Shown here piece after piece: positions 9,583 through 19,600 of a DNA stretch of 64,000 nt. The DNA comes from Brucella pecoris. Its GTDB lineage: Bacteria; Pseudomonadota; Alphaproteobacteria; Rhizobiales; Rhizobiaceae. The DNA lies in assembly GCF_006376675.1 (NCBI RefSeq), contig NZ_VEWK01000004.1:372001-436000 (forward strand). Reading direction: 5' to 3'. The position numbers and the translations under genes were made by a program. The notes below the pieces were generated by a model. The model was not told the DNA's origin. It ran no database searches and saw nothing but the letters and a program-made list of their open reading frames with translations. Each line of letters begins with the position of its first letter. Within the stretch, counting starts at the first letter, position 1.

Positions 9583-10614
9583 ATGAAGAAGACAGTTCTG
9601 TCGGCAGCCTTTGCTGCCTTCACGCTTGGCGCTGCCGCCATTCCATTGAGTTCGGCCAATGCCGCTGATGTCGGCGCGTGCCTCATCACAAAGACCGACA
9701 CCAACCCGTTCTTCGTCAAGATGAAGGAAGGCGCCATTGCCAAGGCCAAGGAGCTGGGCGTCAATCTCAAGACCTATGCGGGCAAGATCGACGGCGATTC
9801 CGAAAGCCAGGTCGCGGCGATCGAAACCTGCATCGCCGACGGTGCCAAGGGCATTCTCATCACCGCTTCAGACACCAAGGGCATCGTGCCGTCGCTGCAG
9901 AAGGCGCGCGATGCGGGTATGCTCATCATCGCGCTCGATACGCCGCTTGAACCCGCCGACGCGGCTGACGCAACCTTTGCCACCGACAATTTCCTTGCCG
10001 GTGAGCTGGTTGGCAAATGGGCGGCGGCGACGCTTGGCGACAAGGCCAAGGATGCGCGGGTTGCCTTCCTCAACCTCACCGCATCGCAGCCGAGCGTCGA
10101 CGTTCTGCGCGATCAGGGCTTTGCCACCGGCTTCGGCATCGATCCGAAGGACAAGACCAAGCTCGGCGACGAAGACGATCCGCGCATTGCCGGTCGCGAT
10201 CTGACCGACGGCAACGAAGAAGGCGGACGCCGTGCGATGGAAAACCTTCTCCAGAAGGACCCGAACATCAACGTCGTCCACACGATCAACGAACCTGCCG
10301 CTGCCGGTGCCTATGAGGCGCTGAAGGCCGTCGGTCGCGAAAAAGATGTGCTGATCGTCTCCATCGACGGTGGCTGCCCCGGCGTCAAGAACGTGCAGGA
10401 AGGCATTATCGGTGCGACATCGCAGCAATATCCGCTGCAGATGGCGGCACTCGGCATCGAGGCGATCAAGAAGTTCGCTGATTCAGGCGAAAAGCCGAAG
10501 CCGACCGAAGGCAAGGACTTTGTTGATACCGGCGTATCGCTTGTCACCGACAAGCCGGTCGATGGCGTTCCGTCCATCGACACCAAGGCCGGGCTCGACA
10601 AGTGCTGGGGCTGA
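9583..10614 (+). CDS. frcB: Sugar ABC transporter periplasmic binding protein (fructose/ribose type)
   Basis: Captures sugar in the periplasm for the FrcCA importer. The 343-aa protein has a Sec signal peptide ([28 protein letters not shown]) and a ribose-binding-protein-like fold: [59 protein letters not shown], and a C-terminal hinge [25 protein letters not shown]. In S. meliloti FrcB binds fructose, with mannose and ribose as competitors (established for that organism). The start at 9583 has GGGAGGAG upstream. It is first in frcBCAK, with a probable ROK operator ahead of it. Confidence 0.92.
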   Translation: MKKTVLSAAFAAFTLGAAAIPLSSANAADVGACLITKTDTNPFFVKMKEGAIAKAKELGVNLKTYAGKIDGDSESQVAAIETCIADGAKGILITASDTKGIVPSLQKARDAGMLIIALDTPLEPADAADATFATDNFLAGELVGKWAAATLGDKAKDARVAFLNLTASQPSVDVLRDQGFATGFGIDPKDKTKLGDEDDPRIAGRDLTDGNEEGGRRAMENLLQKDPNINVVHTINEPAAAGAYEALKAVGREKDVLIVSIDGGCPGVKNVQEGIIGATSQQYPLQMAALGIEAIKKFADSGEKPKPTEGKDFVDTGVSLVTDKPVDGVPSIDTKAGLDKCWG

Positions 10615-10689
10615 GCCTTTTCTGAAACTCAGGTTCGGCAGATCGGATGGTCTGCCGGATCTTTCTGCAGGTGAAGGCAGGAGACAGAT

Positions 10690-11784
10690 ATGAGTGAGCC
10701 CCAGGCGGCTTCCGCTGCACAAAAAACGTCTATGCAGGACTATGAAAAGACGTTGTCGCAAAGCGCGGCCGATGTCGCCTCCTTCGATGCGGGCGACCAG
10801 TCGACGCTTTATCGGATGCGGAATTTTTTGCATCACAATCCCGCCGCTGTGCCGCTGATCGTGCTCGTCCTGTCGCTGCTGGTGTTCGGCATCACGCTTG
10901 GCGGCAAATTCTTCTCCGCATTCGCTCTCACGCTCATTTTGCAGCAGGTCGCCATCACCGGCATCATTGCCGTGGCACAGACACTCGTAATCCTGACGGC
11001 GGGTATCGATCTTTCGGTCGGCGCCATCATGGTGCTGTCATCGGTGGTGATGGGCCAGTTCACCTTCCGTTACGGGCTTCCAGCCGAGCTTTCCATTCTC
11101 TGCGGCTTTGCCACCGGCGCGCTTTGCGGCTTCATCAACGGCTTTCTGGTGGCCTATGTCCGCCTGCCGCCCTTCATCGTGACGCTCGGCATGTGGCAGG
11201 TGATCCTCGCCACCAACTTCCTCTATTCGGCCAATGAGACGATCCGCGCGCAGGAAATCACGGCTCAAGCGCCGATCCTGCAATTCTTTGGCCAGAGCAT
11301 CCGCATCGGCGGCGCGGTCTTTACCTATGGCGTCATCGCGATGGTGCTTCTGGTTCTGCTGTTTTGGTATGTGCTGAACCATACCGCCTGGGGACGGCAC
11401 GTCTACGCCATTGGTGACGACCCCGAGGCGGCACAGCTTTCCGGCGTCTCGGTGAAGCCCATCCTCATGTCGGTCTATGTGCTGGCCGGTATCATCTGCG
11501 CGCTTGCAGGCTGGGCGATGATCGGTCGCCTCGGTTCCGTGTCGCCGACCGCAGGCCAGTTCGCCAATATCGAATCCATTACCGCCGTGGTGATCGGTGG
11601 CATTTCGCTCTTCGGTGGGCGCGGCTCCATTCTCGGCACCATGTTCGGCGCGCTGATCGTCGGCGTGTTTTCACTGGGCCTGCGCCTGTGGGGCACCGAT
11701 CCGCAATGGACCTATCTCCTGATCGGCGTTCTCATCATTGCCGCCGTCGCCATCGACCAGTGGATCAGAAAGGCTGCCGCATGA
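10690..11784 (+). CDS. frcC: Sugar ABC transporter permease (fructose type)
   Basis: Inner-membrane permease of the FrcBCA importer, 364 aa. An extended cytoplasmic N-terminus (~60 residues) precedes about eight to ten hydrophobic segments of the RbsC/BPD_transp_2 family. The family signature is the loop ...AAQLSGVSVKPILMSVYVLAG and the TAGIDLSVGA segment. It lies 75 bases after frcB, and its stop codon overlaps the frcA start (ATGA), indicating translational coupling. Confidence 0.92.
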   Translation: MSEPQAASAAQKTSMQDYEKTLSQSAADVASFDAGDQSTLYRMRNFLHHNPAAVPLIVLVLSLLVFGITLGGKFFSAFALTLILQQVAITGIIAVAQTLVILTAGIDLSVGAIMVLSSVVMGQFTFRYGLPAELSILCGFATGALCGFINGFLVAYVRLPPFIVTLGMWQVILATNFLYSANETIRAQEITAQAPILQFFGQSIRIGGAVFTYGVIAMVLLVLLFWYVLNHTAWGRHVYAIGDDPEAAQLSGVSVKPILMSVYVLAGIICALAGWAMIGRLGSVSPTAGQFANIESITAVVIGGISLFGGRGSILGTMFGALIVGVFSLGLRLWGTDPQWTYLLIGVLIIAAVAIDQWIRKAAA

Positions 11785-12560
11785 AAACGAACACCACGCC
11801 TGTTCTTTCTGCCAAGGGGCTGGTCAAGCGCTACGGTCGCGTCACGGCTCTTGACCATGCCGATTTCGACCTCTATCCGGGCGAAATCCTCGCGGTCATC
11901 GGCGACAATGGTGCAGGCAAGTCCTCGCTCATCAAGGCGCTGTCCGGCGCGATCAAGCCGGATGAGGGGGAAGTCCTGCTCGACGGCAAGCCGGTCAGCT
12001 TTCATTCGCCGATGGAAGCGCGGCAGGCGGGCATCGAGACGGTCTACCAGAACCTTGCTTTGTCGCCCGCGCTTTCCATCGCCGACAATCTGTTTCTGGG
12101 CCGCGAAATCCGCCGCAAGGGACCGCTCGGCTCGCTGTTCCGCATGCTGGATCGCGGCGCGATGGAAAAGATCGCGCGCGAAAAACTGTCAGAACTGGGC
12201 CTGATGACCATCCAGAACATCGGCCAGGCGGTGGAAACCCTCTCGGGTGGCCAACGTCAGGGCGTTGCTGTGGCGCGCGCTGCTGCCTTCGGCTCCAAGG
12301 TGGTCATCATGGATGAGCCGACGGCGGCGCTGGGCGTCAAGGAATCGCGCCGCGTGCTCGAGCTCATTTTGGACGTGAAGCGGCGCGGCATGCCCATCGT
12401 GCTCATCTCGCACAACATGCCGCATGTGTTCGAAGTCGCCGACCGCATCCACATTCACCGGCTCGGACGCCGCCTGACGGTCATCGACCCGAAGGAATAT
12501 TCCATGTCGGACGCGGTAGCCCTGATGACCGGCGCGATGAGGCCGAAGGAAGCGGCTTGA
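11781..12560 (+). CDS. frcA: Sugar ABC transporter ATP-binding protein
   Basis: ATPase of the importer, 259 aa, a single nucleotide-binding domain: Walker A GDNGAGKSS, Q-loop YQNLALSP, signature LSGGQRQG, Walker B VVIMDEPTAAL and switch His in LISHNM. Ribose-type importers usually have a tandem two-domain ATPase of about 500 aa; the FrcA type is half that size, so it should act as a homodimer. The start overlaps the frcC stop by four bases. Confidence 0.93.
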   Translation: MKTNTTPVLSAKGLVKRYGRVTALDHADFDLYPGEILAVIGDNGAGKSSLIKALSGAIKPDEGEVLLDGKPVSFHSPMEARQAGIETVYQNLALSPALSIADNLFLGREIRRKGPLGSLFRMLDRGAMEKIAREKLSELGLMTIQNIGQAVETLSGGQRQGVAVARAAAFGSKVVIMDEPTAALGVKESRRVLELILDVKRRGMPIVLISHNMPHVFEVADRIHIHRLGRRLTVIDPKEYSMSDAVALMTGAMRPKEAA

Positions 12561-12600
12561 ACTTCTGATAAGCTGACAGGACGAATCACGGAAACCGGAC

Positions 12601-13239
12601 ATGACGCCTATTGAGCGCGAAGCCCTGCCTTCGGAAATTCTTGCGCGGCTGGCGGAAACCGACGGACGCCTGATCGTGGCCATTGCAGGCCCGCCGGGAG
12701 CCGGGAAATCCACCCTATCCGACTATCTGCGACAGGCCATCAACAAGGGCGACGAGGTGCCGTCCATCGTCGTGCCCATGGACGGATTCCATCTCGATGA
12801 CGGGATTCTCGATCAGCGCGGATTGCTGAGCCGCAAGGGATCGCCGCCCACCTTCGACTGCGCCGGGTTTGCGGTATTGCTTCAGCGTCTGCAGCAGGCA
12901 GAGGACGAAGTCTTCATCCCGGTCTTCGACCGCTCGCTGGAGCTTTCGCGCGCCGCCGCATCCGTGGTCGTGCCGGAACATCGCGTGCTTCTGGTCGAAG
13001 GCAATTATCTGCTGCTCGATCAGGAACCCTGGTCGCGGCTCGTTCCCTTTTTCGACATGACGATCTATCTGGACGTGCCCTTTCCAGAGCTGGAGCGCCG
13101 CCTGATCGATCGCTGGCTCGGCTTCGGCTTCGATGCCGAAACAGCCCGAAACCGTGCGCGTTCCAACGATATTCCCAATGCGGAACTTGTTGTTTCTCAG
13201 TCGCGCAAGGCAGATTTTGTCGTCAAAGCCGATGCATGA
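12601..13239 (+). CDS. frcK: Nucleoside/uridine kinase-like P-loop protein of the frc operon
   Basis: A 212-aa P-loop kinase with Walker A GPPGAGKST, a VVPMDGFHLDD motif typical of the uridine kinase/PRK/pantothenate kinase superfamily, and LLVEGNYLLLDQ. It follows frcA by 40 bases, matching S. meliloti frcBCAK, where frcK encodes a kinase-like protein that was reported not to be needed for transport. It probably phosphorylates an imported sugar or derivative; the substrate is not deducible here. The symbol rests on position and family. Confidence 0.8.
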   Translation: MTPIEREALPSEILARLAETDGRLIVAIAGPPGAGKSTLSDYLRQAINKGDEVPSIVVPMDGFHLDDGILDQRGLLSRKGSPPTFDCAGFAVLLQRLQQAEDEVFIPVFDRSLELSRAAASVVVPEHRVLLVEGNYLLLDQEPWSRLVPFFDMTIYLDVPFPELERRLIDRWLGFGFDAETARNRARSNDIPNAELVVSQSRKADFVVKADA

Positions 13240-13336
13240 TAACAGGGAATTGCGCCTTTCGAGGGTTGCGGCGATGGACTTGCGTCTGCATGATGGCAAA
13301 AATCGCTTCATCAGTTTCCGACCGGAATAGTTCCCC

Positions 13337-14026
13337 ATGACGACTTATGTTTTCGCGCCGCCCCCGCAGCCATTTCTGCCTGTGAAGGGAACGGACGCGC
13401 GCTTTCCCGTGCATCGCATCTATTGCGTCGGCCAGAACTATGCCGATCACGCCATCGAAATGGGCGGTGATCCAACCCGCAACCCGCCTTTCTTCTTTCA
13501 GAAGAACCCGGACTGCCTCGTGATCGAGGGCGGTGATTTCCCCTATCCGCCGAAGACCGAGGATGTGCATCACGAGATCGAACTTGTGGTGGCGTTGAAG
13601 GCCGGCGGCACCGACATTGCTGTCGAAAAGGCGCTGGACCATGTTTATGGTTACGCCGTCGGCATCGACATGACGCGTCGCGACCTGCAGGCTGTCGCCA
13701 AGAAGGCCGGGCGCCCGTGGGAAGTGGCCAAGGCCTTCGAACATTCTGCGCCCTGTTCTGCCATCGTGCCGGTGTCGGAAGTCGGCCATCTTGAAAAGGC
13801 TGCGATTTCGCTTTCCATCAATGGCGAAACCCGTCAGTCGGGCGACCTCAACCAGATGATCTGGAAAGTGGCGGAAACCATTTCCTACCTGTCTTCGCTC
13901 TTTGAGCTGCAGCCCGGCGATCTTATCTTTACGGGTACGCCTGCGGGCGTCGGACCGGTGAAGCGCGGCGACCGTCTGAAAGGCAAGGTGGATGGTTTGG
14001 GGGAACTATCCGTAACAGTCGTTTGA
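13337..14026 (+). CDS. Fumarylacetoacetate hydrolase family protein
   Basis: A 229-aa FAH-domain protein: [16 protein letters not shown] at the start, metal-binding [12 protein letters not shown] (preceded by DVHHE), [14 protein letters not shown] and the terminal [17 protein letters not shown]. Family members act as acylpyruvate hydrolases, fumarylpyruvate hydrolases or oxaloacetate decarboxylases. The exact substrate cannot be read from sequence. It is downstream of frcK by about 100 bases and may be transcribed separately. Confidence 0.85.
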   Translation: MTTYVFAPPPQPFLPVKGTDARFPVHRIYCVGQNYADHAIEMGGDPTRNPPFFFQKNPDCLVIEGGDFPYPPKTEDVHHEIELVVALKAGGTDIAVEKALDHVYGYAVGIDMTRRDLQAVAKKAGRPWEVAKAFEHSAPCSAIVPVSEVGHLEKAAISLSINGETRQSGDLNQMIWKVAETISYLSSLFELQPGDLIFTGTPAGVGPVKRGDRLKGKVDGLGELSVTVV

Positions 14027-14045
14027 AATATGCGGAGGAGCATGA

Positions 14046-14237
14046 ATGAGCATCTATCTTCCCGATGACGTGCACGACGCTCTGGAGCGCTTCATCGCCG
14101 AAAAACATCACGGTCTCAACCAGACCGAGGCGATGACGCTGATCCTGCGCAAATGGCTGGTGCGCGAGGGGTATCTGTCGGCGGAGCCCGAACATGGCAC
14201 TCCGCCGGATGAACTGAACGCGACCAATGACGATTGA
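14046..14237 (+). CDS. Small RHH-like conserved protein
   Basis: 63 aa: MSIYLPDDVHDALERFIAEKHHGLNQTEAMTLILRKWLV has the strand-helix-helix layout of ribbon-helix-helix proteins (CopG/Arc-like), with an acidic C-terminal tail. The start is close to GGAGG (14035-14039). The FAH gene ends 19 bases upstream, so the two could be co-transcribed. No toxin is adjacent. Confidence 0.65.
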   Translation: MSIYLPDDVHDALERFIAEKHHGLNQTEAMTLILRKWLVREGYLSAEPEHGTPPDELNATNDD

Positions 14238-14255
14238 ACAAGGCAGCAATTGACT

Positions 14256-14468
14256 ATGGCCAAACAGCCGCCGGAAGGAGTGGGGCGCAAGACCGCGCTC
14301 GGGCGACGTCTTTTGATTCTGATGATTCTGGCAATTTTGCTCGTGATCGCGCTCGTCTGGATGAGCATTTATCTCTTCGATCCAAACGGCGGTCTGGACC
14401 TCGATGACCTTGATATTTTCGCGTTTAATTTCAATGCTGTAGATACAATGCTCTCACGCGCTCTGTGA
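14256..14468 (+). CDS. Small single-pass membrane protein, unknown
   Basis: 70 aa with a basic N-terminus (MAKQPPEGVGRKTALGRRLL), one transmembrane helix (ILMILAILLVIALVWMSIYLF) and an acidic tail (DLDDLDIF). This suggests an N-in orientation. It follows the small RHH-like gene by 18 bases. The ATG at 14256 is preceded only by a weak AAGGCAG. No family recognised; coding status is moderately supported by its ordered physical profile. Confidence 0.5.
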   Translation: MAKQPPEGVGRKTALGRRLLILMILAILLVIALVWMSIYLFDPNGGLDLDDLDIFAFNFNAVDTMLSRAL

Positions 14469-14632
14469 TTGCGTTAATCCTTTTGTTACCATTTGAAATA
14501 TTCATTTTGGCTGAGCCCTGACGTTTAGCGCTTCCGTTTGCCGTCTTTTGCGTGGTACACGATTGTCATCGACCGAAAGAATATTGACTGAAACGGGCGC
14601 TTTCCGATGCCTGTAAAGCCAAGAGGATCTGG

Positions 14633-14821
14633 ATGGCATTCGAGGACATCAAGGCAGAAATTGCGCTGCTTTTCGAGCAAATGGTGAATCAGCCGCAGGA
14701 CGCTCATGAAATCCGTGAAACGGTTCGCGAGAAGCTCAATGCGCTGCGGGCCAGCGGTTTGCCTCTGCCTGAAGATCTGGTCGAGCTTGAAAAACGCATC
14801 GAAAAAGATTTCGATTCCTGA
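14633..14821 (+). CDS. Small conserved helical protein, unknown
   Basis: 62 aa, mostly amphipathic helix: MAFEDIKAEIALLFEQMVNQPQDAHEIRETVREKLNALRASGLPLPEDLVELEKRIEKDF. AGAGGATCTGG lies upstream of the ATG. The lytic transglycosylase gene begins 14 bases after its stop, so it may share that transcript. No function is known to me. Confidence 0.6.
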   Translation: MAFEDIKAEIALLFEQMVNQPQDAHEIRETVREKLNALRASGLPLPEDLVELEKRIEKDFDS

Positions 14822-14835
14822 GAACGGGTCCGGTC

Positions 14836-15735
14836 ATGCGTTACGCGCTTTCCTCTTCTTCATCTGCCGCTCTGGTCCGCAAGGGCCTCATGCTTCTTGG
14901 TTGTGCCGTGGCGCTCAGTGCCTGCAACACCACCAATGACGGCAAGCCCGTGAAGACGGCGCTGATCACGCAGACCGATACTGCATCCAGCCAGACCGCT
15001 TCCGCGACAGGCAGCGCTGCCGGTGCGACGGCAGACACCGCAGGCACGGTGACTGCCGATGCAGGCGCTGTTGCCGGAACGCAAACCGTCGCAGCGGTGA
15101 CCGATCCTTCCGATCCGGTCCTGCCTGCTATCGTCCCCATTCCCGGCATTCGTGGCCAGTCCGAACCGATGATGGCCTATGCCGGTGCGCAGGCCGCCGC
15201 TTCGCCGGCATCCGTGGCTGCCAATATGGCGTTTGAGACACCGGATCATGCGCCGGAAGAGCTTGATGCGCTGATCACCAAATATTCCGTCGCCTATGAT
15301 GTGCCGGAGCGCCTTGTGCGCCGGGTCGTGCATCGTGAAAGCCGGTTCAATCCGGGTGCGCGCAACGGCCCCTATTGGGGCCTGATGCAGATCAGCCATC
15401 CGACCGCTCGCGGCATGGGCTATACGGGCGCAGCCAAGGGCCTGCTCGATGCCGAAACCAATCTGAAATATGCGGTTCGCTATCTGTCCGGCGCTTATAA
15501 GGTAGCCGGTGGTAATGAGAGCCAGGCAGTTCGCTACTATGCGCGCGGCTATTATTACGATGCCAAGCGCAAGGGACTGTTGCAGGAAACGGGTCTCGAC
15601 GGAAGCTGGAAGCGCAGCGGCCCGACCCGCGACGCAGCCGCTTCCATCCAACCGGCGTCCTTGCCGGAAGGCGGGGCAGCGCCACTCCCCGGTGTCGCTC
15701 CCATCCAGGCGTCCTACGCACCGGCAGCGCAATAA
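14836..15735 (+). CDS. Lipoprotein lytic transglycosylase (SLT domain)
   Basis: Cleaves peptidoglycan between MurNAc and GlcNAc to form 1,6-anhydro ends. The 299-aa protein has a lipoprotein signal with lipobox LSAC (Cys ~ residue 33), a long Thr/Ala-rich low-complexity linker (~40-90), and a C-terminal SLT domain (residues ~145-250) with the catalytic Glu in VVHRESRF, then GLMQISHPTARGMG and the AVRYLSGAY/ YARGYY repeats. The C-terminal ~45 residues are Pro/Ala rich. Outer-membrane anchoring on the periplasmic side is expected. Confidence 0.9.
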   Translation: MRYALSSSSSAALVRKGLMLLGCAVALSACNTTNDGKPVKTALITQTDTASSQTASATGSAAGATADTAGTVTADAGAVAGTQTVAAVTDPSDPVLPAIVPIPGIRGQSEPMMAYAGAQAAASPASVAANMAFETPDHAPEELDALITKYSVAYDVPERLVRRVVHRESRFNPGARNGPYWGLMQISHPTARGMGYTGAAKGLLDAETNLKYAVRYLSGAYKVAGGNESQAVRYYARGYYYDAKRKGLLQETGLDGSWKRSGPTRDAAASIQPASLPEGGAAPLPGVAPIQASYAPAAQ

Positions 15736-15805
15736 ACCAACTGTCATCTTGACGCTGCAAAGCGATGGCAGTTTCCTGTCCTGAGCTGACGACAGGAAAG
15801 CCTCC

Positions 15806-16462
15806 ATGGATGTAAGATTGCCTTATCCGATCAAATGGAAATATGACCGGGCCGAATTGTGGGCCGATGGTATCATCCATGTTCTGGGTGTCGGGCTGGC
15901 GCTTGCGGGCGCCATTGCCATGCTGATCTATTTTCTGCCGAACATGCCTGCAGCGACCTCGATTTCATCGGGGGTCTATCTCGCGAGCCTTCTGGCAGCG
16001 CTCGGAATTTCGGCTGTCTACAATATCTGGCCGGTTTCGCCGACCAAATGGTTCCTGCGCCGTTTTGACCACTCGGCTATCTATCTTCTGATTGCCGGAA
16101 CCTACACGCCATTTGCCATGCATATGGGGGACCGCGCGCTGCCGCTGCTTCTCTTCGTGTGGAGTGTGGCTTTGGTCGGCATTACGTTGAAACTGTTCAT
16201 GCCGGGGCGCTTCGACCGGTTGTCGATCCTGCTTTATCTGGCGCTCGGCTGGAGTGGCGTGATGGTCTACGACACCATGGTGCAGTCACTGCCGCCAGCC
16301 GTTTTCTGGCTGATCGCGGCCGGTGGCATGGTTTATTCTCTGGGTGTGATCTTCCATGTCTGGGAGCGCCTGCGGTTTCAAAATGCCATCTGGCATGGTT
16401 TTGTCGTGGTGGGCGCGGCGCTGCATTATTGTGCGGTGTTCTTCGTTGGCGCATGGAACTGA
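15806..16462 (+). CDS. Hemolysin III / PAQR family membrane protein
   Basis: 218 aa with seven predicted membrane helices. The conserved metal-binding pattern of the HlyIII/PAQR family is present: ADGIIHVLG in the first helix, RRFDHSAIYLLIAGTYTPF and a C-terminal FHVWERLRFQNAIWHGFVVVGAALHY with the paired His residues. Family members are ceramidase-like hydrolases or receptors; the hemolysin name is historical. It is monocistronic; the inverted repeat beginning at 16481 follows directly. Confidence 0.88.
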   Translation: MDVRLPYPIKWKYDRAELWADGIIHVLGVGLALAGAIAMLIYFLPNMPAATSISSGVYLASLLAALGISAVYNIWPVSPTKWFLRRFDHSAIYLLIAGTYTPFAMHMGDRALPLLLFVWSVALVGITLKLFMPGRFDRLSILLYLALGWSGVMVYDTMVQSLPPAVFWLIAAGGMVYSLGVIFHVWERLRFQNAIWHGFVVVGAALHYCAVFFVGAWN

Positions 16463-16480
16463 AGCCCGGTCTATTTCGGC

Positions 16481-16687
16481 TCTGACGGCCTGCAAATGGC
16501 GCGTTCCCGATGCTCATGTACCTTAAATGTGGGCGCATGGAATAAGCGAAAAGCGCGACGTTTCGGATTCAGTTTATGACGTGCCGAAAATGGTGGTTTG
16601 CGAGAACCGGAGCGGAATGTACTTTAAGGTACATGAGCACCGGAAGCGCAGCAAAACGTCATTTGCAGGCCGTCAGAAGCTGAATCC
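16481..16687. repeat. Nested inverted repeat between hlyIII and dnaE2
   Basis: Two concentric perfect inverted repeats: TCTGACGGCCTGCAAATG (16481-16498) against 16660-16677, and TGCTCATGTACCTTAA (16511-16526) against 16624-16639. A third pair, GGATTCAG (16565-16572) and CTGAATCC (16680-16687), cannot form simultaneously with the outer pair. The element could fold as a single cruciform nearly 200 bases long, and its right end touches the dnaE2 stop codon. No ORF of interest is inside. It looks like a mobile palindromic repeat rather than a simple terminator. Confidence 0.75.
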
Positions 16688-19600
16688 TAATGGAAGTCGC
16701 GTGAGTTCGGCATAATCCTCACATTGCGCGGATGATGCGCCATCTGGGATGGAGCGACGAGGCGCTGCGCTTCGCGTCCGCTCATTTCGATCAATGCTGC
16801 CGAACGATCCTGCAGTTTTGACGCGACCAGATGCACGACCCCTTCGGGGCTGCGCTGGATGCGCCCTTCGATATGGATCAGCCGCGCCCCCATCACTTCG
16901 CGGCGAAACGCCTTCATGATCTTCGGCCAGACGACAATATTGGCGATGCCGGTTTCATCCTCGATAGTGAGGAACACCACGCCCTTGGCGCTGCCGGGGC
17001 GCTGGCGTACGGTGACGATGCCCGCCACTTTCATGCGGTGCCCGTCGGCACCTTCCTGCACGGCGCGGCAGGTGGAAACGCCTTCCGCTGCCAGCCCCTC
17101 GCGCAGATATTGCAGCGGATGCCCTTTCAGCGAAAGCCGCGTCGTCTCGTAATCGGCAATCACATGCTCCGATGCGGCCATTTCAGGAAGCTTCGTGCGC
17201 GGTTCCTCCGCCAGTTCGCTGGTTGCGGCGGCGCGGAACAGCGGCAGGGTTTCGTCGTTGGGCAGACGGCGCACGGCCCACAATGCGGCGCGGCGGTCGA
17301 TATCGAGCGAGCCGAAGGCATCGGCATCCGCCAGAAGCGTGAAGGCGCGCCGGTCGAGCCGGAGCCGCCGATGCATGTCCTCGATGGTGCGGTAAGGCTC
17401 CTGCCGGTCGGCAATCAGGAGTTCGGTGTCCCGTTTGGAAAACCCGTCGATCTGCCGGAAGCCGAGCCGGAGCGCTGGTCGAATATCGAGCGTATCCTCC
17501 AGAATATTATCCCAGTGACTGAAGTTCACATCGACGGGCAGCACCGTCACGCCATGCTCGCGAGCATCGCGCACGATCTGGGCGGGGGCGTAAAAACCCA
17601 TGGGCTGGGAATTGAGAAGCGCTGCGGCGAACACTTCCGGGTGGTGGCATTTGATCCATGCGGAAATATAGACCAGATGGGCAAAGCTTGCCGCATGGCT
17701 TTCGGGGAAGCCATATTCGCCGAAACCCTTGATCTGGTTGAAGCAGTTTTCGGCAAAGGTCCGGTCGTAGCCCCGATTGACCATGCCTTCGATCATCTTG
17801 GTCTCCATCGTATGGATAGTGCCCATCTTGCGGAAAGTGGCCATGGCGCGGCGCAACTGGTTGGCCTCATCCGGTGTGAATTTTGCAGCCTCCATGGCAA
17901 TGCGCATCGCCTGTTCCTGAAACAGCGGCACGCCCATCGTCTTGCCGAGAATCTGCAGCAACTCGTCCGGCGGGCCATGTTCCGGTGAAGGCGATGGCAA
18001 GGTGCAGGGTTCTTGTCCGTTTCGCCGCCGCAGGTAAGGATGCACCATGTCGCCCTGAATAGGGCCAGGGCGCACAATGGCGACCTCGATGACGAGATCA
18101 TAGAACTCCTGTGGACGCAGACGTGGCAGCATGTTCATCTGGGCGCGGCTTTCCACCTGAAACACGCCGAGCGAATCCCCCTTGCACAGCATGTCGTAGA
18201 CGGCTTTGTCGCCCTGCTCCAAGGTGGCCAGCGTTAGCTTCTGCCCACCATAAAGCTGCGGCTTGTGCTGGTGAATGAGGTCGAAGGCCTTGCGGATGCA
18301 GGTGAGCATGCCGAGCGACAGCACATCGACCTTCATCAGCCCCACCTCGTCGATATCGTCCTTGTCCCATTCGATGAAAGATCGCTTGTCCATCGCCGCC
18401 GGGCCGATAGGCACGGTCTCGTCCAGTCGATCACGGGTCAGAACGAAACCGCCGACATGCTGGGACAGATGGCGCGGAAAGCCGATCAGCGTGATAGCCA
18501 GTTCCACCGCACGCCGAATGATGGGATTGTCGGGATCGAGACCCGCCTGCCTGATATGCTGCTTGTCGATGCCGCCGCCCGATATGCCCCACACCGTATT
18601 GGCGAGCGCTGCCGTTACGTCTTCGGTCAGGCCCAGCGCCTTGCCGACATCGCGGATTGCGCTGCGCGACCGATAGCTGATGACGGTCGCGACAATGGCT
18701 GCGCGATCTCTGGAATAGCGCTTATAAACATATTGCATCACCTCTTCGCGCCGATCATGCTCGAAATCGACGTCGATATCCGGTGGCTCCTTTCGCTCCA
18801 CCGAAAGAAAGCGCTCGAACAGGAGGTCAACCTGTGTCGGGTCCACACCGGTGACGCCAAGGCAGAAGCAGACAACGGAATTGGCCGCCGAACCGCGTCC
18901 CTGACACAGAATGCCTTCTCCGCGGGCATGGTTCACAATGTCATAGACGGTGAGGAAATAGGGCTCATATTCAAGCTTGGCGATCAGCGCCAGTTCCTTG
19001 TTAATCAGGCTCTGCACCTTCGGCGGGATAGTGTCCGCGCCGTAATGACGGGCAGCACCTTCCCAGACGAGATCATAGAGATGCTGCTGTGCTGTCTTGC
19101 CGGGTGGGATGGGTTCATCGGGATAATCATATTTCAGCTCATCAAGCTGGAAGGTGATGGGCGCGATGAAATCGGCGGTCGCTTCGATGGCCTCAGTGTA
19201 ATCCCGGAACAGTCTCAGCATTTCCTTTGGTGGCTTCAGGTGGCGTTCGGCGTTCTTTTCGAGAAGCCGCCCGGCTGCGAAAACAGTCGTGTGGTGGCGG
19301 GTTGCCGTCAGCACATCCTGAAGCGCGCGGCGGTCGGGGTGATGATAAAGCACGTCATTGGTGGCGAGCAGCGGCACATTGGCTTCGGCTGCAAAACGGG
19401 CGGTGCGTTCTGCGCGGCGTCCGTCATGGCCCTGATGCGGCATGGCGAGCGCCAGCCAGACCGAGCCGGGGGCAGCTTGCGCAATCTCCGTCAGGCGTGC
19501 GGCAAAATCCGGCTCGTCTTCGTCAGGCGGAAAGACAGCGATCTGAAACTGCCGCGCGCGAAACAGCAGGTCGGCCCATAGCAGATGGCATTCGCCCTTG

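Noticed and set aside
14525-14707. Reverse-strand small gene opposite the 62-aa helical protein
   Set aside because: The reverse frame has no ribosome-binding site and a disordered composition; the forward frame is better supported.
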